Part shown: positions 1 through 8,841 of the stretch, piece after piece
How the letters are laid out: each line of letters opens with the position of its first letter
Numbering within the stretch: the stretch's first letter is position 1
NCBI GenBank assembly: GCA_023398575.1
Contig: JAEWSC010000038.1
Span: forward strand, 40,983 to 104,982
DNA length: 64,000 nt
From: Bacillota bacterium
GTDB lineage: Bacteria > Bacillota > Clostridia > Christensenellales > Aristaeellaceae
Direction of reading: 5' to 3'
The notes under the pieces: model-generated
Told to the model about the DNA's origin: nothing
The model's input: the letters and a program-made list of their open reading frames with translations, nothing else
Databases searched by the model: none
Made by a program: the position numbers and the translations under genes

Positions 1-381
1 GGCCAAGGCATCTTCAACGGTGACGTGGGCTTTATCGAGTCCATCGATCCGGAGGATCGGACTCTGACCGTGCGCTTTGACGATGACCGGCTGGTGGAAT
101 ATGAGGAGCAGCAGCGGGAGGCGTTGGAATTGGCCTACTGCGTATCAGTACACAAAAGCCAGGGCAGCGAGTTTCCTGTGGTGGTGCTGCCGGTGGTGGG
201 CGGGCCGCCCATGCTGCTCACCCGTAACCTTTTATATACCGCCATCACCAGGGCACGCCGCCTGGTGGTATTGGTAGGCCGGGAGGAAGTCATACAAGGC
301 ATGGTGCGCAACAACCACATCGCCAAGCGTTATACCACCCTCAGCCGTCAATTGAAGGAGTGGGCAGGATGGGTTTCCTAG
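1..381 (+). CDS. recD2: RecD2-type ATP-dependent DNA helicase, C-terminal fragment
   Basis: This reading frame is open from the first base, so only the last 126 codons are present. RecD2 is a 5'-3' SF1B helicase used in DNA repair and replication-fork maintenance. The visible part is the UvrD-like C-terminal region: motif V is AYCVSVHKSQGSEF, and the motif VI-like stretch LLYTAITRARRLVVLVG carries the arginine finger region. The upstream segment GDVGFIESID matches the SH3-like insertion typical of RecD2. The stop codon overlaps the start of comF, so the two genes are translationally coupled. The N-terminal helicase motifs lie outside the window, so assignment to RecD2 rather than another RecD/TraA-like helicase rests on this end and on the comF neighbour. 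Confidence 0.88.
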   Translation, partial: GQGIFNGDVGFIESIDPEDRTLTVRFDDDRLVEYEEQQREALELAYCVSVHKSQGSEFPVVVLPVVGGPPMLLTRNLLYTAITRARRLVVLVGREEVIQGMVRNNHIAKRYTTLSRQLKEWAGWVS

Positions 382-1019
382 TCAAGTGGCTGTATCCTGC
401 TTATGCCCGCTGTTTTTGCTGCGGGCATCCCCGCCTGGATGCGGCGGGCGACCACCTGTGCCCAAACTGCCGGGAAGCGCTTTTGAAGCTGCGGCTTTCG
501 GGCACGTCTTTTGTTGTTCAAACCATTGAGAAGGTATACGCCCCCTACCGGTATGAAAAGCAAGCGCGGGAGCTTGTTCACTGCCTGAAATACACAAGCG
601 TCCGCAATGCGGCCCATGTGTTGGGTGATAAAATGGCGGCTTGTTTGGAAGATAATGCTTTCGACGGGCTGGTGCCGGTGCCACTGCATACCGCCCGGCA
701 AAGGGAACGGGGCTTTAACCAGGCGGAGCTGCTTGCCCAGGAGGTTTCCCGCCAAACAGGTATACCCGTGATGGATGTATTGACACGCACCCGGGAAACG
801 GGGCAGCAAGCCCGCATGGGCAAAGAAAAGCGCCAATCCAATCTGGAAGGCGCGTTTAATGTAAGCGGCACGGTGAAGGGTTTAAAGTTATTGGTGGTGG
901 ATGATGTATGCACCACAGGTGCTACGGCCAAGGCCTGTGCTAAGGCGTTATCATCGGCGGGGGCCAGAGAAGTGAGCCTGTTGGTGGCGGCAGTAACGCT
1001 GAAAACGGGACACGCTTAG
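369..1019 (+). CDS. comF: ComF family phosphoribosyltransferase-like competence protein
   Basis: Predicted protein of 216 residues. ComF proteins are cytoplasmic and are linked to handling of single-stranded DNA during natural transformation and repair. The N-terminus has a four-cysteine zinc-finger pattern (CFCCG followed by CPNC). The C-terminus has the phosphoribosyltransferase PRPP loop LLVVDDVCTTGATAKAC, and VPVPLHTARQRERGFNQ is typical of the family. I chose ATG 369 because AAGGAG at 355-360 sits 8 nt upstream. A GTG at 360 is in frame but lies on that ribosome-binding site. The gene overlaps the end of recD2 by 13 nt. Its stop overlaps the stop of the convergent oxidoreductase gene by 3 nt. 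Confidence 0.9.
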   Translation: MGFLVKWLYPAYARCFCCGHPRLDAAGDHLCPNCREALLKLRLSGTSFVVQTIEKVYAPYRYEKQARELVHCLKYTSVRNAAHVLGDKMAACLEDNAFDGLVPVPLHTARQRERGFNQAELLAQEVSRQTGIPVMDVLTRTRETGQQARMGKEKRQSNLEGAFNVSGTVKGLKLLVVDDVCTTGATAKACAKALSSAGAREVSLLVAAVTLKTGHA

Positions 1020-2494
1020 CTGCCGGAATGTGCCTCTATATAGGCGAGCAGTTCCTGCTTGCTCACCCTTTGTATACCGCTGCGCTGCACATCTGTTTCC
1101 GGGGATATGGAAATGCCGTATTCCCGTTCCATCACATCCATAAACCGTGGCCGGCAGAAATTCCCTTGGCAAAATCCCATGCTGGCCCGGGTGCGCCGCT
1201 TGACGCCATCCACTGTGTGAACAGGAATCCCCCGGCGCAGGCAATCGAGTATCTCCTCCTGTGACACCTGCTCGCAGCGGCAAATCAGGCGCTGGCCGCC
1301 TTCTGCCTGTGAAAGTAATAGCTCCGCTTCCTTTGGGGGGCGCATTTTTTTATCCACCGGGATGATCGGCCTTCGGACTGGGTTGAAATCCTCTTTTTCC
1401 GCAAGACCAAGACCGGCGTCGGCCAGAATCTCCACCATTCTGTCCGCGATGGCCGGCGCGGAGGTAAGCCCCGGCGACTGAATGCCGGCGGCTTGTATAA
1501 AGCCTTTTGCTTCGGACTCCTCAATAATAAAATCATCACCTGTGGCCACAGCCCGTACCCCTGCAAAGCTGCGGATAAACTGGTTCAAATTGATTTTATC
1601 CGTGGTATGCGTGGCATGACGGTAAATTTCCGCCAGCCTTTGCACATGGGTGGAGCGGTCGAAGGTACCCGGCTCATCAATGGCATCAGGGCCTAAGAGC
1701 AGATTGCCATGAACCGTGGGCGTTACCAATATCCCTTTTCCCATTTTTGTGGGCATTTGAAAGACAACGGTGTTGAGAGCCTTTCCGGAGCCCCGGGCCA
1801 GCAGAATATACTCGCCGGTGCGGGGTTTTATTTCAAAGCGCGTCGGCGCGGCCATGGCGGAAACCTCGGCGGAATGCACCCCCGCACAATTAATCACATA
1901 CCGGGCCTGAAACGACGCGCCAGGTGCAGTGATGGTGAACACATGGTTTTGTTCTGCAATACCGGTGACAGGCGTGTTTAAATACAGCTCCGCACCGTTG
2001 GCAATGGCGTTCTCCGCCATGGCGATGGCCATTTCATAAGGGGAGCAGATACCAGCCCCTTTGCAGTACAAGGCATGCAGCACATTGGGATTCAAATTGG
2101 GTTCCAGCGCCAAAGCCTGCTCCCTGTTCAGAATTTCCAGGTCAGAAAGGCCGTTGCGCAGACCGTTTTCATACAGCGCATGCAGCTTTATAAGGTCATC
2201 CTCCTGGGTGGTAAATACCAGGGAGCCTGTTTCCCGAAAGCCAAAATGCAGTTCGCTGTCGAGATTTGCATACTGCGCGCGGCCTTTATAGCACATTCGT
2301 CCCTTTAGCTTGTCACTGCTTTCCGCAAACCCGCCATGCACGATGGCGCTGTTGGCCTTGGTGGCGCCCATGGCCACATCCGGCTCTTTTTCCAGAATTG
2401 CGACACGCAGCTTGAACCTTGACAGCCTTCGCGCAATGGAAAGGCCCACAATTCCCGCACCGATGATGGCGATGTCGTATACATTTTGTGTCAT
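1016..2494 (-). CDS. FAD-dependent oxidoreductase with C-terminal BFD-like [2Fe-2S] domain (GlpA/LhgO type)
   Basis: Predicted protein of 492 residues. The N-terminus has the FAD-binding Rossmann motif IIGAGIVGLSIARRL, followed by a DAO-type catalytic region. Roughly residues 400-460 form a bacterioferritin-associated-ferredoxin-like domain with CRC and later CQGNFC cysteines. This architecture is known in Clostridia for glycerol-3-phosphate or 2-hydroxyacid dehydrogenases that pass electrons to quinone-free acceptors. The substrate cannot be read from the sequence. No glycerol kinase or DUF1667 partner is adjacent, so a glp role is unproven. The start at 2494 is preferred over an upstream in-frame methionine because GGAGG lies 12 nt upstream and the FAD motif then begins near residue 10. 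The gene stands alone with its own promoter. Confidence 0.85.
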   Translation of the reverse strand: MTQNVYDIAIIGAGIVGLSIARRLSRFKLRVAILEKEPDVAMGATKANSAIVHGGFAESSDKLKGRMCYKGRAQYANLDSELHFGFRETGSLVFTTQEDDLIKLHALYENGLRNGLSDLEILNREQALALEPNLNPNVLHALYCKGAGICSPYEMAIAMAENAIANGAELYLNTPVTGIAEQNHVFTITAPGASFQARYVINCAGVHSAEVSAMAAPTRFEIKPRTGEYILLARGSGKALNTVVFQMPTKMGKGILVTPTVHGNLLLGPDAIDEPGTFDRSTHVQRLAEIYRHATHTTDKINLNQFIRSFAGVRAVATGDDFIIEESEAKGFIQAAGIQSPGLTSAPAIADRMVEILADAGLGLAEKEDFNPVRRPIIPVDKKMRPPKEAELLLSQAEGGQRLICRCEQVSQEEILDCLRRGIPVHTVDGVKRRTRASMGFCQGNFCRPRFMDVMEREYGISISPETDVQRSGIQRVSKQELLAYIEAHSGS

Positions 2495-2519
2495 GTTGTT
2501 CTTCGCCTCCGATGCATCA

Positions 2520-2548
2520 AGTGTATCAAAGAACGAAGCGGCAGGCAA
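2520..2548 (-). promoter_or_regulatory. Predicted sigma-A promoter for the FAD oxidoreductase
   Basis: On the minus strand, TTGCCT (2543-2548) and TACACT (2520-2525) are separated by 17 nt. TGA immediately before the -10 makes it an extended -10 element. It lies 26 nt upstream of the chosen start, which supports ATG 2494. Confidence 0.6.
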
Positions 2549-2629
2549 GGAAAGACTGTACATTTTGCAGCCAAAGGCTATCCCTTTCGAGATAGTCTTT
2601 TTGTGAAGATGATAAACACAATGCTGTCC

Positions 2630-3460
2630 CTACTCCTGCAGCTTAACCGTAAAGGCAGCACTTCCGCTTTGTACAAACCCTGCCATTGCTCCCCCAGCGT
2701 TCCATAGCCAGGACTCATCCTTATAGTGCAGGGAGATACTGTTCTCGCCATCTGCATACATGGTGCGTATGGAATTATAAGCGTCATCACTTATGGGATA
2801 GCTGCAATACACAAGCAAATTTCCATCAGGGTCATAAGCGTAGATGCAAATCCCGGGGCCAAGACCCATGCCATGACCGCTGCTGGTCAGATATGTAATT
2901 GGTTGCTTTCCATAAAGCAGCAGCGTTTTCTTCGGATCCAGCATCACCTCCGATACCGGCCCCATGCCCTTGGGTGTGGTAATGAAATCCAAATCCCTGT
3001 TCTCCCGCTCACCATCGTCATTTAAGCTGTCCCACGCATGTATTTCGTATTTCTCCGGGTCTTTGGGATGCACAGATATCAGAACTTCAAGCAGATAAGC
3101 ATCGGGAAAATTTCGGTCGTAGCCCTTGGGCAGCCAAGCCGCACTTTCCACTTTTATACTTAGCAGCGGATGTTCTGCAGTATCAAAGAGTTCGCTTTGA
3201 ATGCGGCTGCCCAAATCCTCCGGCAAGGGATGGTTGGGAAAAATGTTCTTGTAAAACCACTCCAACCCCACCCCATTTACCGCCGCCACAGCCGCAGCGC
3301 ACAGCAGTATTAGTACGATGGCTGTGATGAAAGCGCCGCTAATGCCCTTTTTCATGGGTCGATCCTCTTTTAGACCTGTCAGCGTGCGCGCAACGCGCGC
3401 AGCAAACATCTCCGGCGTTTCACCAAATACACGCTGATGATTCTGGCGCTCATCCTTCAT
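2630..3460 (-). CDS. Single-pass membrane protein, probable anti-sigma factor for the adjacent ECF sigma
   Basis: Predicted protein of 276 residues: a cytoplasmic N-terminal tail of about 38 residues, one membrane segment (about residues 39-60, GAFITAIVLILLCAAAVAA) and an extracytoplasmic domain of about 215 residues. Its start overlaps the end of the ECF sigma gene by 11 nt, with AGGAGG 9 nt upstream of ATG 3460. A membrane protein translationally coupled to an ECF sigma factor is the standard arrangement for an anti-sigma factor. The outer domain resembles the DUF4179/RsgI-like sensors of Clostridia only in general layout, and I do not recognise a specific family. Function is inferred mainly from gene order. 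Confidence 0.7.
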   Translation of the reverse strand: MKDERQNHQRVFGETPEMFAARVARTLTGLKEDRPMKKGISGAFITAIVLILLCAAAVAAVNGVGLEWFYKNIFPNHPLPEDLGSRIQSELFDTAEHPLLSIKVESAAWLPKGYDRNFPDAYLLEVLISVHPKDPEKYEIHAWDSLNDDGERENRDLDFITTPKGMGPVSEVMLDPKKTLLLYGKQPITYLTSSGHGMGLGPGICIYAYDPDGNLLVYCSYPISDDAYNSIRTMYADGENSISLHYKDESWLWNAGGAMAGFVQSGSAAFTVKLQE

Positions 3461-3932
3461 GCAAGCACACCTCCTGCATAGCAGCAACCTGCCTCAATTT
3501 CTCCCGGCCACGAAAGAGGCGGCTTGTGACCGTTCCCTTGGGCAGGTGCAGAATCCTTGCGATTTCCTCCACCGTATACCCCTCGCAATAAAACAGCGCC
3601 AAGGGGATGCGATACTTTTCGTCCAGGGACTTTATGGCGGTATACAGTTCAGTGTCTGTGCTGGGGGCTGCAATGGCGTCAGGCACTTCCGCCACCGACA
3701 TCATGCGCTTTTTTCGCCTAAGCATGCTCTTGCACTCATTGATGAGGATGCGTATCACCCAAGTGCGAAAGTACGCCTCTTCTTTCAAGGTAGGTAAACA
3801 CGCCCATGCCTTTAAAATGCTTTCTTGCACCGCATCGGCACAGTCGGCATCCTGATGCATATACGTTCGGGCCACGCCGTACAAGGTATCGGTCATGGCC
3901 AATATCTCATTGGTGAAGCATTCTTTTGTCAT
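3450..3932 (-). CDS. ECF-type RNA polymerase sigma factor
   Basis: Predicted protein of 160 residues, normal for an ECF sigma. Region 2 is at about residues 12-75 (DCADAVQESILKAWACLPT and FRTWVIRILINECKSMLRR). Region 4 with its helix-turn-helix is at about 100-150 (YTVEEIARILHLPKGTVTSRLFRGREKLR). It directs RNA polymerase to a small regulon, probably in response to an envelope or extracellular signal relayed by the coupled membrane protein downstream. GGAG lies 6 nt before the ATG. An ECF-like TGAAAG occurs in the short upstream region, but I cannot demonstrate autoregulation. Confidence 0.9.
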   Translation of the reverse strand: MTKECFTNEILAMTDTLYGVARTYMHQDADCADAVQESILKAWACLPTLKEEAYFRTWVIRILINECKSMLRRKKRMMSVAEVPDAIAAPSTDTELYTAIKSLDEKYRIPLALFYCEGYTVEEIARILHLPKGTVTSRLFRGREKLRQVAAMQEVCLHEG

Positions 3933-3977
3933 CGTCTACTCCGCTTTTACATTGCAGCGCCGCTTTCAGTGATTAGA

Positions 3978-4011
3978 CAAAAATGCCCGGAAGCAAATTG
4001 CATCCAGGCAT
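3978..4011 (-). terminator. Rho-independent terminator after the EAL protein
   Basis: On the minus strand, ATGCCTGG and CCGGGCAT form an 8-bp stem with one G-U pair, followed by TTTTTGT. It lies just past the stop codon of the large EAL-domain gene and separates it from the ECF sigma unit. Confidence 0.65.
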
Positions 4012-4055
4012 GAAATGTTTGTAAATCCTTTTCGTATTTATGCTTTCCATAAAGC

Positions 4056-6902
4056 CTACTTCCCGCCCTCCGCAGACCGGGTGTCCAGATACACCTCCAA
4101 AGCGGTGGGATTGAGCGGCGGGCAAAAGTGATACCCCTGGGCCAGATCGTAGTTTAACTTGATCAGCGTGTTCAGGCGTTTGAAATGCTCCACACCTACG
4201 GCGGCCACGGTCAGGTTTAGGTTATGGGCCAAATCTACCAGCGTTTTTAAGATAAATTCCTTGCCCTGGCTGGCGGTAGCGCCGGTCAAAAAGCTCTTAT
4301 CCACCTTCAAAACATCCAAAGGCATGTTGTACAAATGGGTCAGCGCGCCGGTGCCGGCACCGTAATCATCCAAGGCCACTTTCACGCCCAGCCTGCGCAG
4401 CGCATGCAGTTTGTCTGCCTGGTTAATAAACACATCCATCATCCGCTCGGATATTTCCAATTGCAGCGCATTCCCCGGTAAGCCAGCCTCTTTTAATGCC
4501 AGGTACACCGTATCGGCAAAATCCTCCTGGGCAAGCTGCACAGCACTCACATTCACCGACACATACAGGTCCTGATCCTGCCGCTTGCGCAGATGCTTGA
4601 TCTGCTTTACAGCTTCCTTCAACACAAAGCGGCCCACCGGCAGCATCAGCCCGTTTGCTTCCGCCTGGGGAATCAGTTCACCGGCGGAGACCATGCCAAG
4701 CTCCTTAACCTTCAAGCGCACGGTGCACTCAAAGCCTGCCACGGCATTGGTGGTTAGATGTATGATAGGCTGGTATTCCAGCGACAGGGCATTATCAATT
4801 TGGAAGGTGGACAGGGCATCAACAATGCTTTGGCTGCGCCTGGCACTTTCCATGGTGACCCTGGCGGTGTCCGCGTCCGCCTCGCGGTCGGCATCGTATA
4901 GCGTCCAACTGGTGCCTTTCAAAGCGGATGCCGCAGACAAGGCCGTCTGCGCCTGTGCAAAGAGCATTTCAGCCGAAACGCCCTTTTGCGGGTACAGCGA
5001 CGCGCCGGCCAGCATTTTCAATTGAATGATGCTTTTTTGCCATGGTATGGGAGCCAGGAGGACCTGATTCAAATCTGCCATGCGGCTTTCTGCGGCGGCA
5101 AAGGATGTGCAGCGGGGAAGATGCAGCAAAAACCGGTCGTCATGCAGCCGGGCGGCCATGCCATCCGGGGCGGCAAAGGCGCGCAGCCGGTCGGCGGTCA
5201 ACCGGAGGGCCAGCACGTAACCCATACGCTGCGTATCCTCTGTTGGCAGTCCCATCAAGGATAGGCAGACGACCATACCGCCTTCCAACTCGTTTTCATG
5301 CTGTGATACATGCTCGGCAAGTGCCTGCATGAAAGGCGCTTTGGTAGATAGGCCTGTTGCGCTGTCGGCAACAGCCTCTTCTCCGGGGGCTTTATAGTCA
5401 TCGGTAACATCCATCAATGTAGCTGACACCTTGGTTGGATCGCCCTGGGTGTTGTAATAGATCCTGGCATGCACCTGTATAAAGAGCAGTTCCTCGCCCA
5501 CATGGATATGAATCAGCTTATGTACCTGGTCCTCCTGATGGTCGATGACAGAAAGTAGCGCGTCGGCATCATCCTTATCCGCCATGGTATTCAAAAACTC
5601 CGCCAGGGAGAGCTTTGTCATAGACCTGTCCAGATGCAGCATGCTGAAAAAGGCGTCGTCGGCCAAAAATTCGCCGGAGACAAGGTTAAACTCTGCACTG
5701 GCCCGGCAGATGGTGTGATCATTGGGGGCGTCTTTGATAAACTGCAGCCGGTCGCGCTCCACCTCCAGTTCGGCAATGGTTGTGGCCAACTGCCGGTTGG
5801 AATCGCTAAGCTGTGTGATGTTCTTTTCCAAAAGACCGATCATGGCATTATATCCCTCCGCCAGTTCCACCATTTCCGATGTGCCGCCGGGGGTTAAGGA
5901 TATAAACTGGTTAAAACCCACCTGCCGGAAGGCCGCGTTTAACCGGCGCAGGGGAAAGACCAAGCTTTTGGATACAATGCGGCTGATCAAAAAGCTCAAA
6001 AGTGCCAGGCCCAGCGTGGCCAGGACCGCGAATAAGACAATCAACACCTCCTGGGAACGAAGCTCGCTTTCCGCCTGGTATACGACAAGCATCCAAGGCA
6101 TGTTGCCCAAGATTCGGTAACCATACCCTTGCTTATCGTCAAACAGCAGGGTGCTGCCATTGCCGCTGCGCTCGGCAAGGCCTCTTTGAAAATTGGTGAA
6201 AACGGACAGCAGCCTGTCGCTTAGAAGCGTTTTGCCCACCTGCGAAGACTCCGTGTGGGAGAGAATCATGCCGCTTTGGTCCACCAACATCATGCGGCCT
6301 GTTTCCCCTTGACGAAGGGAAGCGGTCTTGCGGCTGAGTACAGTCAGGGGCATTTCGCGCACCAGCGTGCCCAGCAGGCTGTTCCCCGACAAGATGGGTA
6401 CCGTAAAGTAAATGGACTGTTCCCCAGGTACGGCAATGGAGGGCAAGAGCCCTGTGACTTCCCGCTGGCCGCTGAAGGAAGCATCCGTGCCCAGCAGCAG
6501 CGACAGCGCTTCACCTGTATAGATTTTTGCATCGCTGGCGGCGGCCACCTTCCAGCCTGCCTTTATAAGGGCAGCACCACGGCAGCTGTCATTGACTATG
6601 GATTGCAAATACGCTTCAGTCGTGGCCGCAAGCTGGGCATCCGGTTCTCCACTTGCGTGCAGCAAGGCCAGCACCCGCTGGTCCATGGCCAGGCGCTCCC
6701 CATCCCGGAGAATGGAATCGCCCATCTGCTCCAGGTCGCTGACGTTGGCATTGGCCAGCCCTTCCAACGTGGCCATCCGGGTTTTTAGCATGCTGCCGCT
6801 TAGGTATGGAAAAAAGACCAGAAAAAACAAAAGCAGCGGCAGCACGGAGAAAGCCAGGAAACAGGCCGTAAGCCGGCTTTGGAGGGAGAGCTTTAAACGC
6901 AT
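4056..6902 (-). CDS. Membrane Cache-HAMP-(PAS)-degenerate GGDEF-EAL protein
   Basis: Predicted protein of 948 residues. Layout: membrane segment at about 10-35, an extracellular Cache-like sensor at about 36-270, a second membrane segment at about 282-304, HAMP, a PAS-like region, a GGDEF-like domain and a C-terminal EAL domain (about 690-940). The position of the GGDEF signature reads HDDRF, so cyclase activity is unlikely. The EAL domain keeps NVSA, LEISE, DDYGAG and LKVDKSF. However, its EAL triad reads ECT and the usual AEGVE loop reads AVGVE, losing a conserved acidic residue. It may be a weak phosphodiesterase or a c-di-GMP-binding sensor rather than an active enzyme. AGAGGTG precedes the ATG. 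The gene has its own terminator. Confidence 0.85.
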   Translation of the reverse strand: MRLKLSLQSRLTACFLAFSVLPLLLFFLVFFPYLSGSMLKTRMATLEGLANANVSDLEQMGDSILRDGERLAMDQRVLALLHASGEPDAQLAATTEAYLQSIVNDSCRGAALIKAGWKVAAASDAKIYTGEALSLLLGTDASFSGQREVTGLLPSIAVPGEQSIYFTVPILSGNSLLGTLVREMPLTVLSRKTASLRQGETGRMMLVDQSGMILSHTESSQVGKTLLSDRLLSVFTNFQRGLAERSGNGSTLLFDDKQGYGYRILGNMPWMLVVYQAESELRSQEVLIVLFAVLATLGLALLSFLISRIVSKSLVFPLRRLNAAFRQVGFNQFISLTPGGTSEMVELAEGYNAMIGLLEKNITQLSDSNRQLATTIAELEVERDRLQFIKDAPNDHTICRASAEFNLVSGEFLADDAFFSMLHLDRSMTKLSLAEFLNTMADKDDADALLSVIDHQEDQVHKLIHIHVGEELLFIQVHARIYYNTQGDPTKVSATLMDVTDDYKAPGEEAVADSATGLSTKAPFMQALAEHVSQHENELEGGMVVCLSLMGLPTEDTQRMGYVLALRLTADRLRAFAAPDGMAARLHDDRFLLHLPRCTSFAAAESRMADLNQVLLAPIPWQKSIIQLKMLAGASLYPQKGVSAEMLFAQAQTALSAASALKGTSWTLYDADREADADTARVTMESARRSQSIVDALSTFQIDNALSLEYQPIIHLTTNAVAGFECTVRLKVKELGMVSAGELIPQAEANGLMLPVGRFVLKEAVKQIKHLRKRQDQDLYVSVNVSAVQLAQEDFADTVYLALKEAGLPGNALQLEISERMMDVFINQADKLHALRRLGVKVALDDYGAGTGALTHLYNMPLDVLKVDKSFLTGATASQGKEFILKTLVDLAHNLNLTVAAVGVEHFKRLNTLIKLNYDLAQGYHFCPPLNPTALEVYLDTRSAEGGK

Positions 6903-6931
6903 ACGGACACCTCTTTTGTGCTGTCGTTATG

Positions 6932-7276
6932 CTACTGTGAAAGCCACGCGGTCCAAATTTCTTCGGCGGCGCCCAGGGTGATTTTGTTCCCATTGCGCAC
7001 GATGGGAGAACGCATCAGCGTTGGCTTTTGCAAAAGCTCCGCCAGAATGATTTCATCATTTGGCGCATAGCAGACAGGATGCTCCTTCACCTTTTTGTCC
7101 TCTCTGTCCACCAGTGCCTTGGCAGAAAGAGCTTTAGCAAAAAGCTGCAATTCCCTTGCACCCAGCGGATGGCGCGTCAAATCTACCATCTGATAGGGAA
7201 TACGCCGCTCCTTGAAAAAGCGCTCGGCTTTTTGCACATCAAAATTCTTTTTGGCTACATAGATTTGAATGTTCAT
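6932..7276 (-). CDS. ArsC/Spx-family thioredoxin-fold protein lacking the active-site cysteine
   Basis: Predicted protein of 114 residues. The fold signature is clear: an N-terminal beta strand, then FFKERRIPYQMVDL, and PTLMRSPIVRNGNKITLGAAEEIW with the conserved Arg-Ser-Pro-Ile-Val. ArsC, YffB and Spx normally carry CxxC or CxxS after the first strand. Here that stretch reads YVAKKNFDVQKAE, with no cysteine at or near the position. Arsenate reductase chemistry is therefore unlikely. An Spx-like interaction role or another non-catalytic role is possible. It lies between pyrophosphatase and the EAL gene on the same strand, with about 30-nt gaps on both sides. Confidence 0.75.
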   Translation of the reverse strand: MNIQIYVAKKNFDVQKAERFFKERRIPYQMVDLTRHPLGARELQLFAKALSAKALVDREDKKVKEHPVCYAPNDEIILAELLQKPTLMRSPIVRNGNKITLGAAEEIWTAWLSQ

Positions 7277-7305
7277 GAAAAGCTCACTTCCTCGCGCTCA
7301 ATATG

Positions 7306-7845
7306 TTACTTTACGGCGGGGAACTTTTGTAAGTAGCTTGCGATGGCGGCTTGTATAACCTGTTTTGCGCTTTCCGGGCCGGTAGTGCTTTCCACCGCCG
7401 TTTTCTTCCCTTCCAGGCTTTTGTAAACTTCAAAGAAATGGCTGATCTCCGAAAAGGTGTGCTGGGGAAGCTGGCTGATATCGGTATACTCCGCCATGGA
7501 AGGATCCCCTACCGGCACGGCAATAATCTTTTCATCCGCCGATTCACAGTCCACCATGGTAATCATGCCGATGGGCCGGCACTTGACCAGGGTCAACGGG
7601 AGGATAGCCTCCTGGCATAAGACCAGCACGTCCAACGGGTCGTTATCTCCGGCATAGGTGCGGGGGATAAAGCCATAATTGGCGGGATAGTGGGTGGAGG
7701 TGTAGAGCACCCGGTCCAGCAGCAGCATGCCCGTTTCCTTGTCCAGCTCATACTTGTTTTTACCGCCCTTGCTGATTTCTATGACGGCAATAAACTCCGT
7801 ATGGGTAATGCGGCGAGGGTGGATATCATGCCAAATATTGCCCAT
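7306..7845 (-). CDS. ppa: Inorganic pyrophosphatase, family I
   Basis: Predicted cytoplasmic enzyme of 179 residues that hydrolyses pyrophosphate to phosphate and so pulls biosynthetic reactions forward. The family I signature DNDPLDVLVL supplies metal-binding aspartates. Other expected elements are the Lys/Glu near the start (EISKGGKNKYELD), the tyrosine-rich YPANYGFIPRTY and a C-terminal FFEVYKSLEGK. Length matches the bacterial family. Start: GGGAGGG about 6 nt before ATG. It lies just downstream of the dnaI-like gene (15-nt gap) on the same strand and may be co-transcribed with it. Confidence 0.95.
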   Translation of the reverse strand: MGNIWHDIHPRRITHTEFIAVIEISKGGKNKYELDKETGMLLLDRVLYTSTHYPANYGFIPRTYAGDNDPLDVLVLCQEAILPLTLVKCRPIGMITMVDCESADEKIIAVPVGDPSMAEYTDISQLPQHTFSEISHFFEVYKSLEGKKTAVESTTGPESAKQVIQAAIASYLQKFPAVK

Positions 7846-7860
7846 TATTTGCCCTCCCGG

Positions 7861-8841
7861 TTATGCTTTGCGCCGGATGTCGGCGCCAATGAAAGCGATC
7901 AATTCACACTGACCGGCAGAGGATAACAGCCTGGAACCGATACGCTCGGTATACCGGCCTTGAAATTCCACGCTGTTTAAGTTGGTGCTATAAATGGTAT
8001 GCTTTCCCGCGTTCTGCCGGCCATTGATCACATGGTACAGCTGTTCAATGGTGATGTTGTCCATCAGCGGCTCAGTGCCCAGGTCGTCGATCAAGAGCAG
8101 GTCGGCCTCAAACAGCGGGGCACTATCCTCAGGGGTATGGTTGAAATAGGCATGTCTTGTCATTTCCAGCACCTTGTAGGCGCTAACGCACAAGGCGGAA
8201 TAGCCCTTTTCCAGAACCGTATGGGCGATGGCCTGCATCAAAAAAGTTTTGCCTAAGCCGCTGGTGCCCATAAAGAGCATGTCAGGGGTGGCGGTGTTGG
8301 GAAAGCTATCGGCATACTTTTTGCATTTGTCCCGCAAAAAACACATGAACGTGCGCTGGCTGACGTTAGCGCCGGGTATGATATCCTGGGAAAAGACATC
8401 CTCGCGAAAGTTTTCAAAGGTTTGGGGGGTGCGTTCGTTGAGACCGATGGCCCTGCCCATTTCGCGGAAGTATTCCTGGTTGAAGCAGGAACAGCGCCGC
8501 TTCACGTTTTCACCTACATACCCGGTATCCTGGCAGCGGGGGCAAGTGTATACCGGCTGCAGGTAATCTTCCGGCAGGCCGTTTTCCTTGAGCAGCGCGC
8601 GGATTCTGCGGTTTACTTCCCCCAGTTCTTCTTCCAGGCGGCTGGCATTAACTCCGGCTTTGCCGGTAGAAAGGGAAGAGCGCACGGCGGAAAAAAGCCT
8701 TTCCCGTCTTGCCGTATTCAAGCGGCCGATCTCCGGGCAAAGAGCCGTTGCCTTGTTAAGCCGACGCTCTTCCTCCCGCCCGTTTTCCGCCCGGCGGGCT
8801 TCGTATTGCATTAACAGCGCGCTCATGATAGCGTTAGGCAT
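7861..8841 (-). CDS. dnaI: DnaC/DnaI-type helicase loader ATPase
   Basis: Predicted AAA+ protein of 326 residues. The N-terminal half has a cysteine cluster (CPRCQDTGYVG then CSCF) resembling the DnaI zinc-binding region. The C-terminal ATPase has Walker A GTSGLGKTF and Walker B LLLIDDLGTEP, plus a sensor-1 region YSTNLN. DnaI loads the replicative DnaB-family helicase onto DNA. Its start overlaps the end of the DnaD-domain gene by 8 nt, the classic Bacillota pairing of a DnaD/DnaB-like primosome protein with DnaI, and implies translational coupling. An alternative ATG is at 8826. Confidence 0.9.
   Translation of the reverse strand: MPNAIMSALLMQYEARRAENGREEERRLNKATALCPEIGRLNTARRERLFSAVRSSLSTGKAGVNASRLEEELGEVNRRIRALLKENGLPEDYLQPVYTCPRCQDTGYVGENVKRRCSCFNQEYFREMGRAIGLNERTPQTFENFREDVFSQDIIPGANVSQRTFMCFLRDKCKKYADSFPNTATPDMLFMGTSGLGKTFLMQAIAHTVLEKGYSALCVSAYKVLEMTRHAYFNHTPEDSAPLFEADLLLIDDLGTEPLMDNITIEQLYHVINGRQNAGKHTIYSTNLNSVEFQGRYTERIGSRLLSSAGQCELIAFIGADIRRKA

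Noticed and set aside
2578..2620. Possible terminator after the anti-sigma gene (GCTATC...GATAG with TTTTT)
   Set aside because: The U-tract is on the plus strand, but the gene it would serve is on the minus strand and the stem is only about 6 bp.
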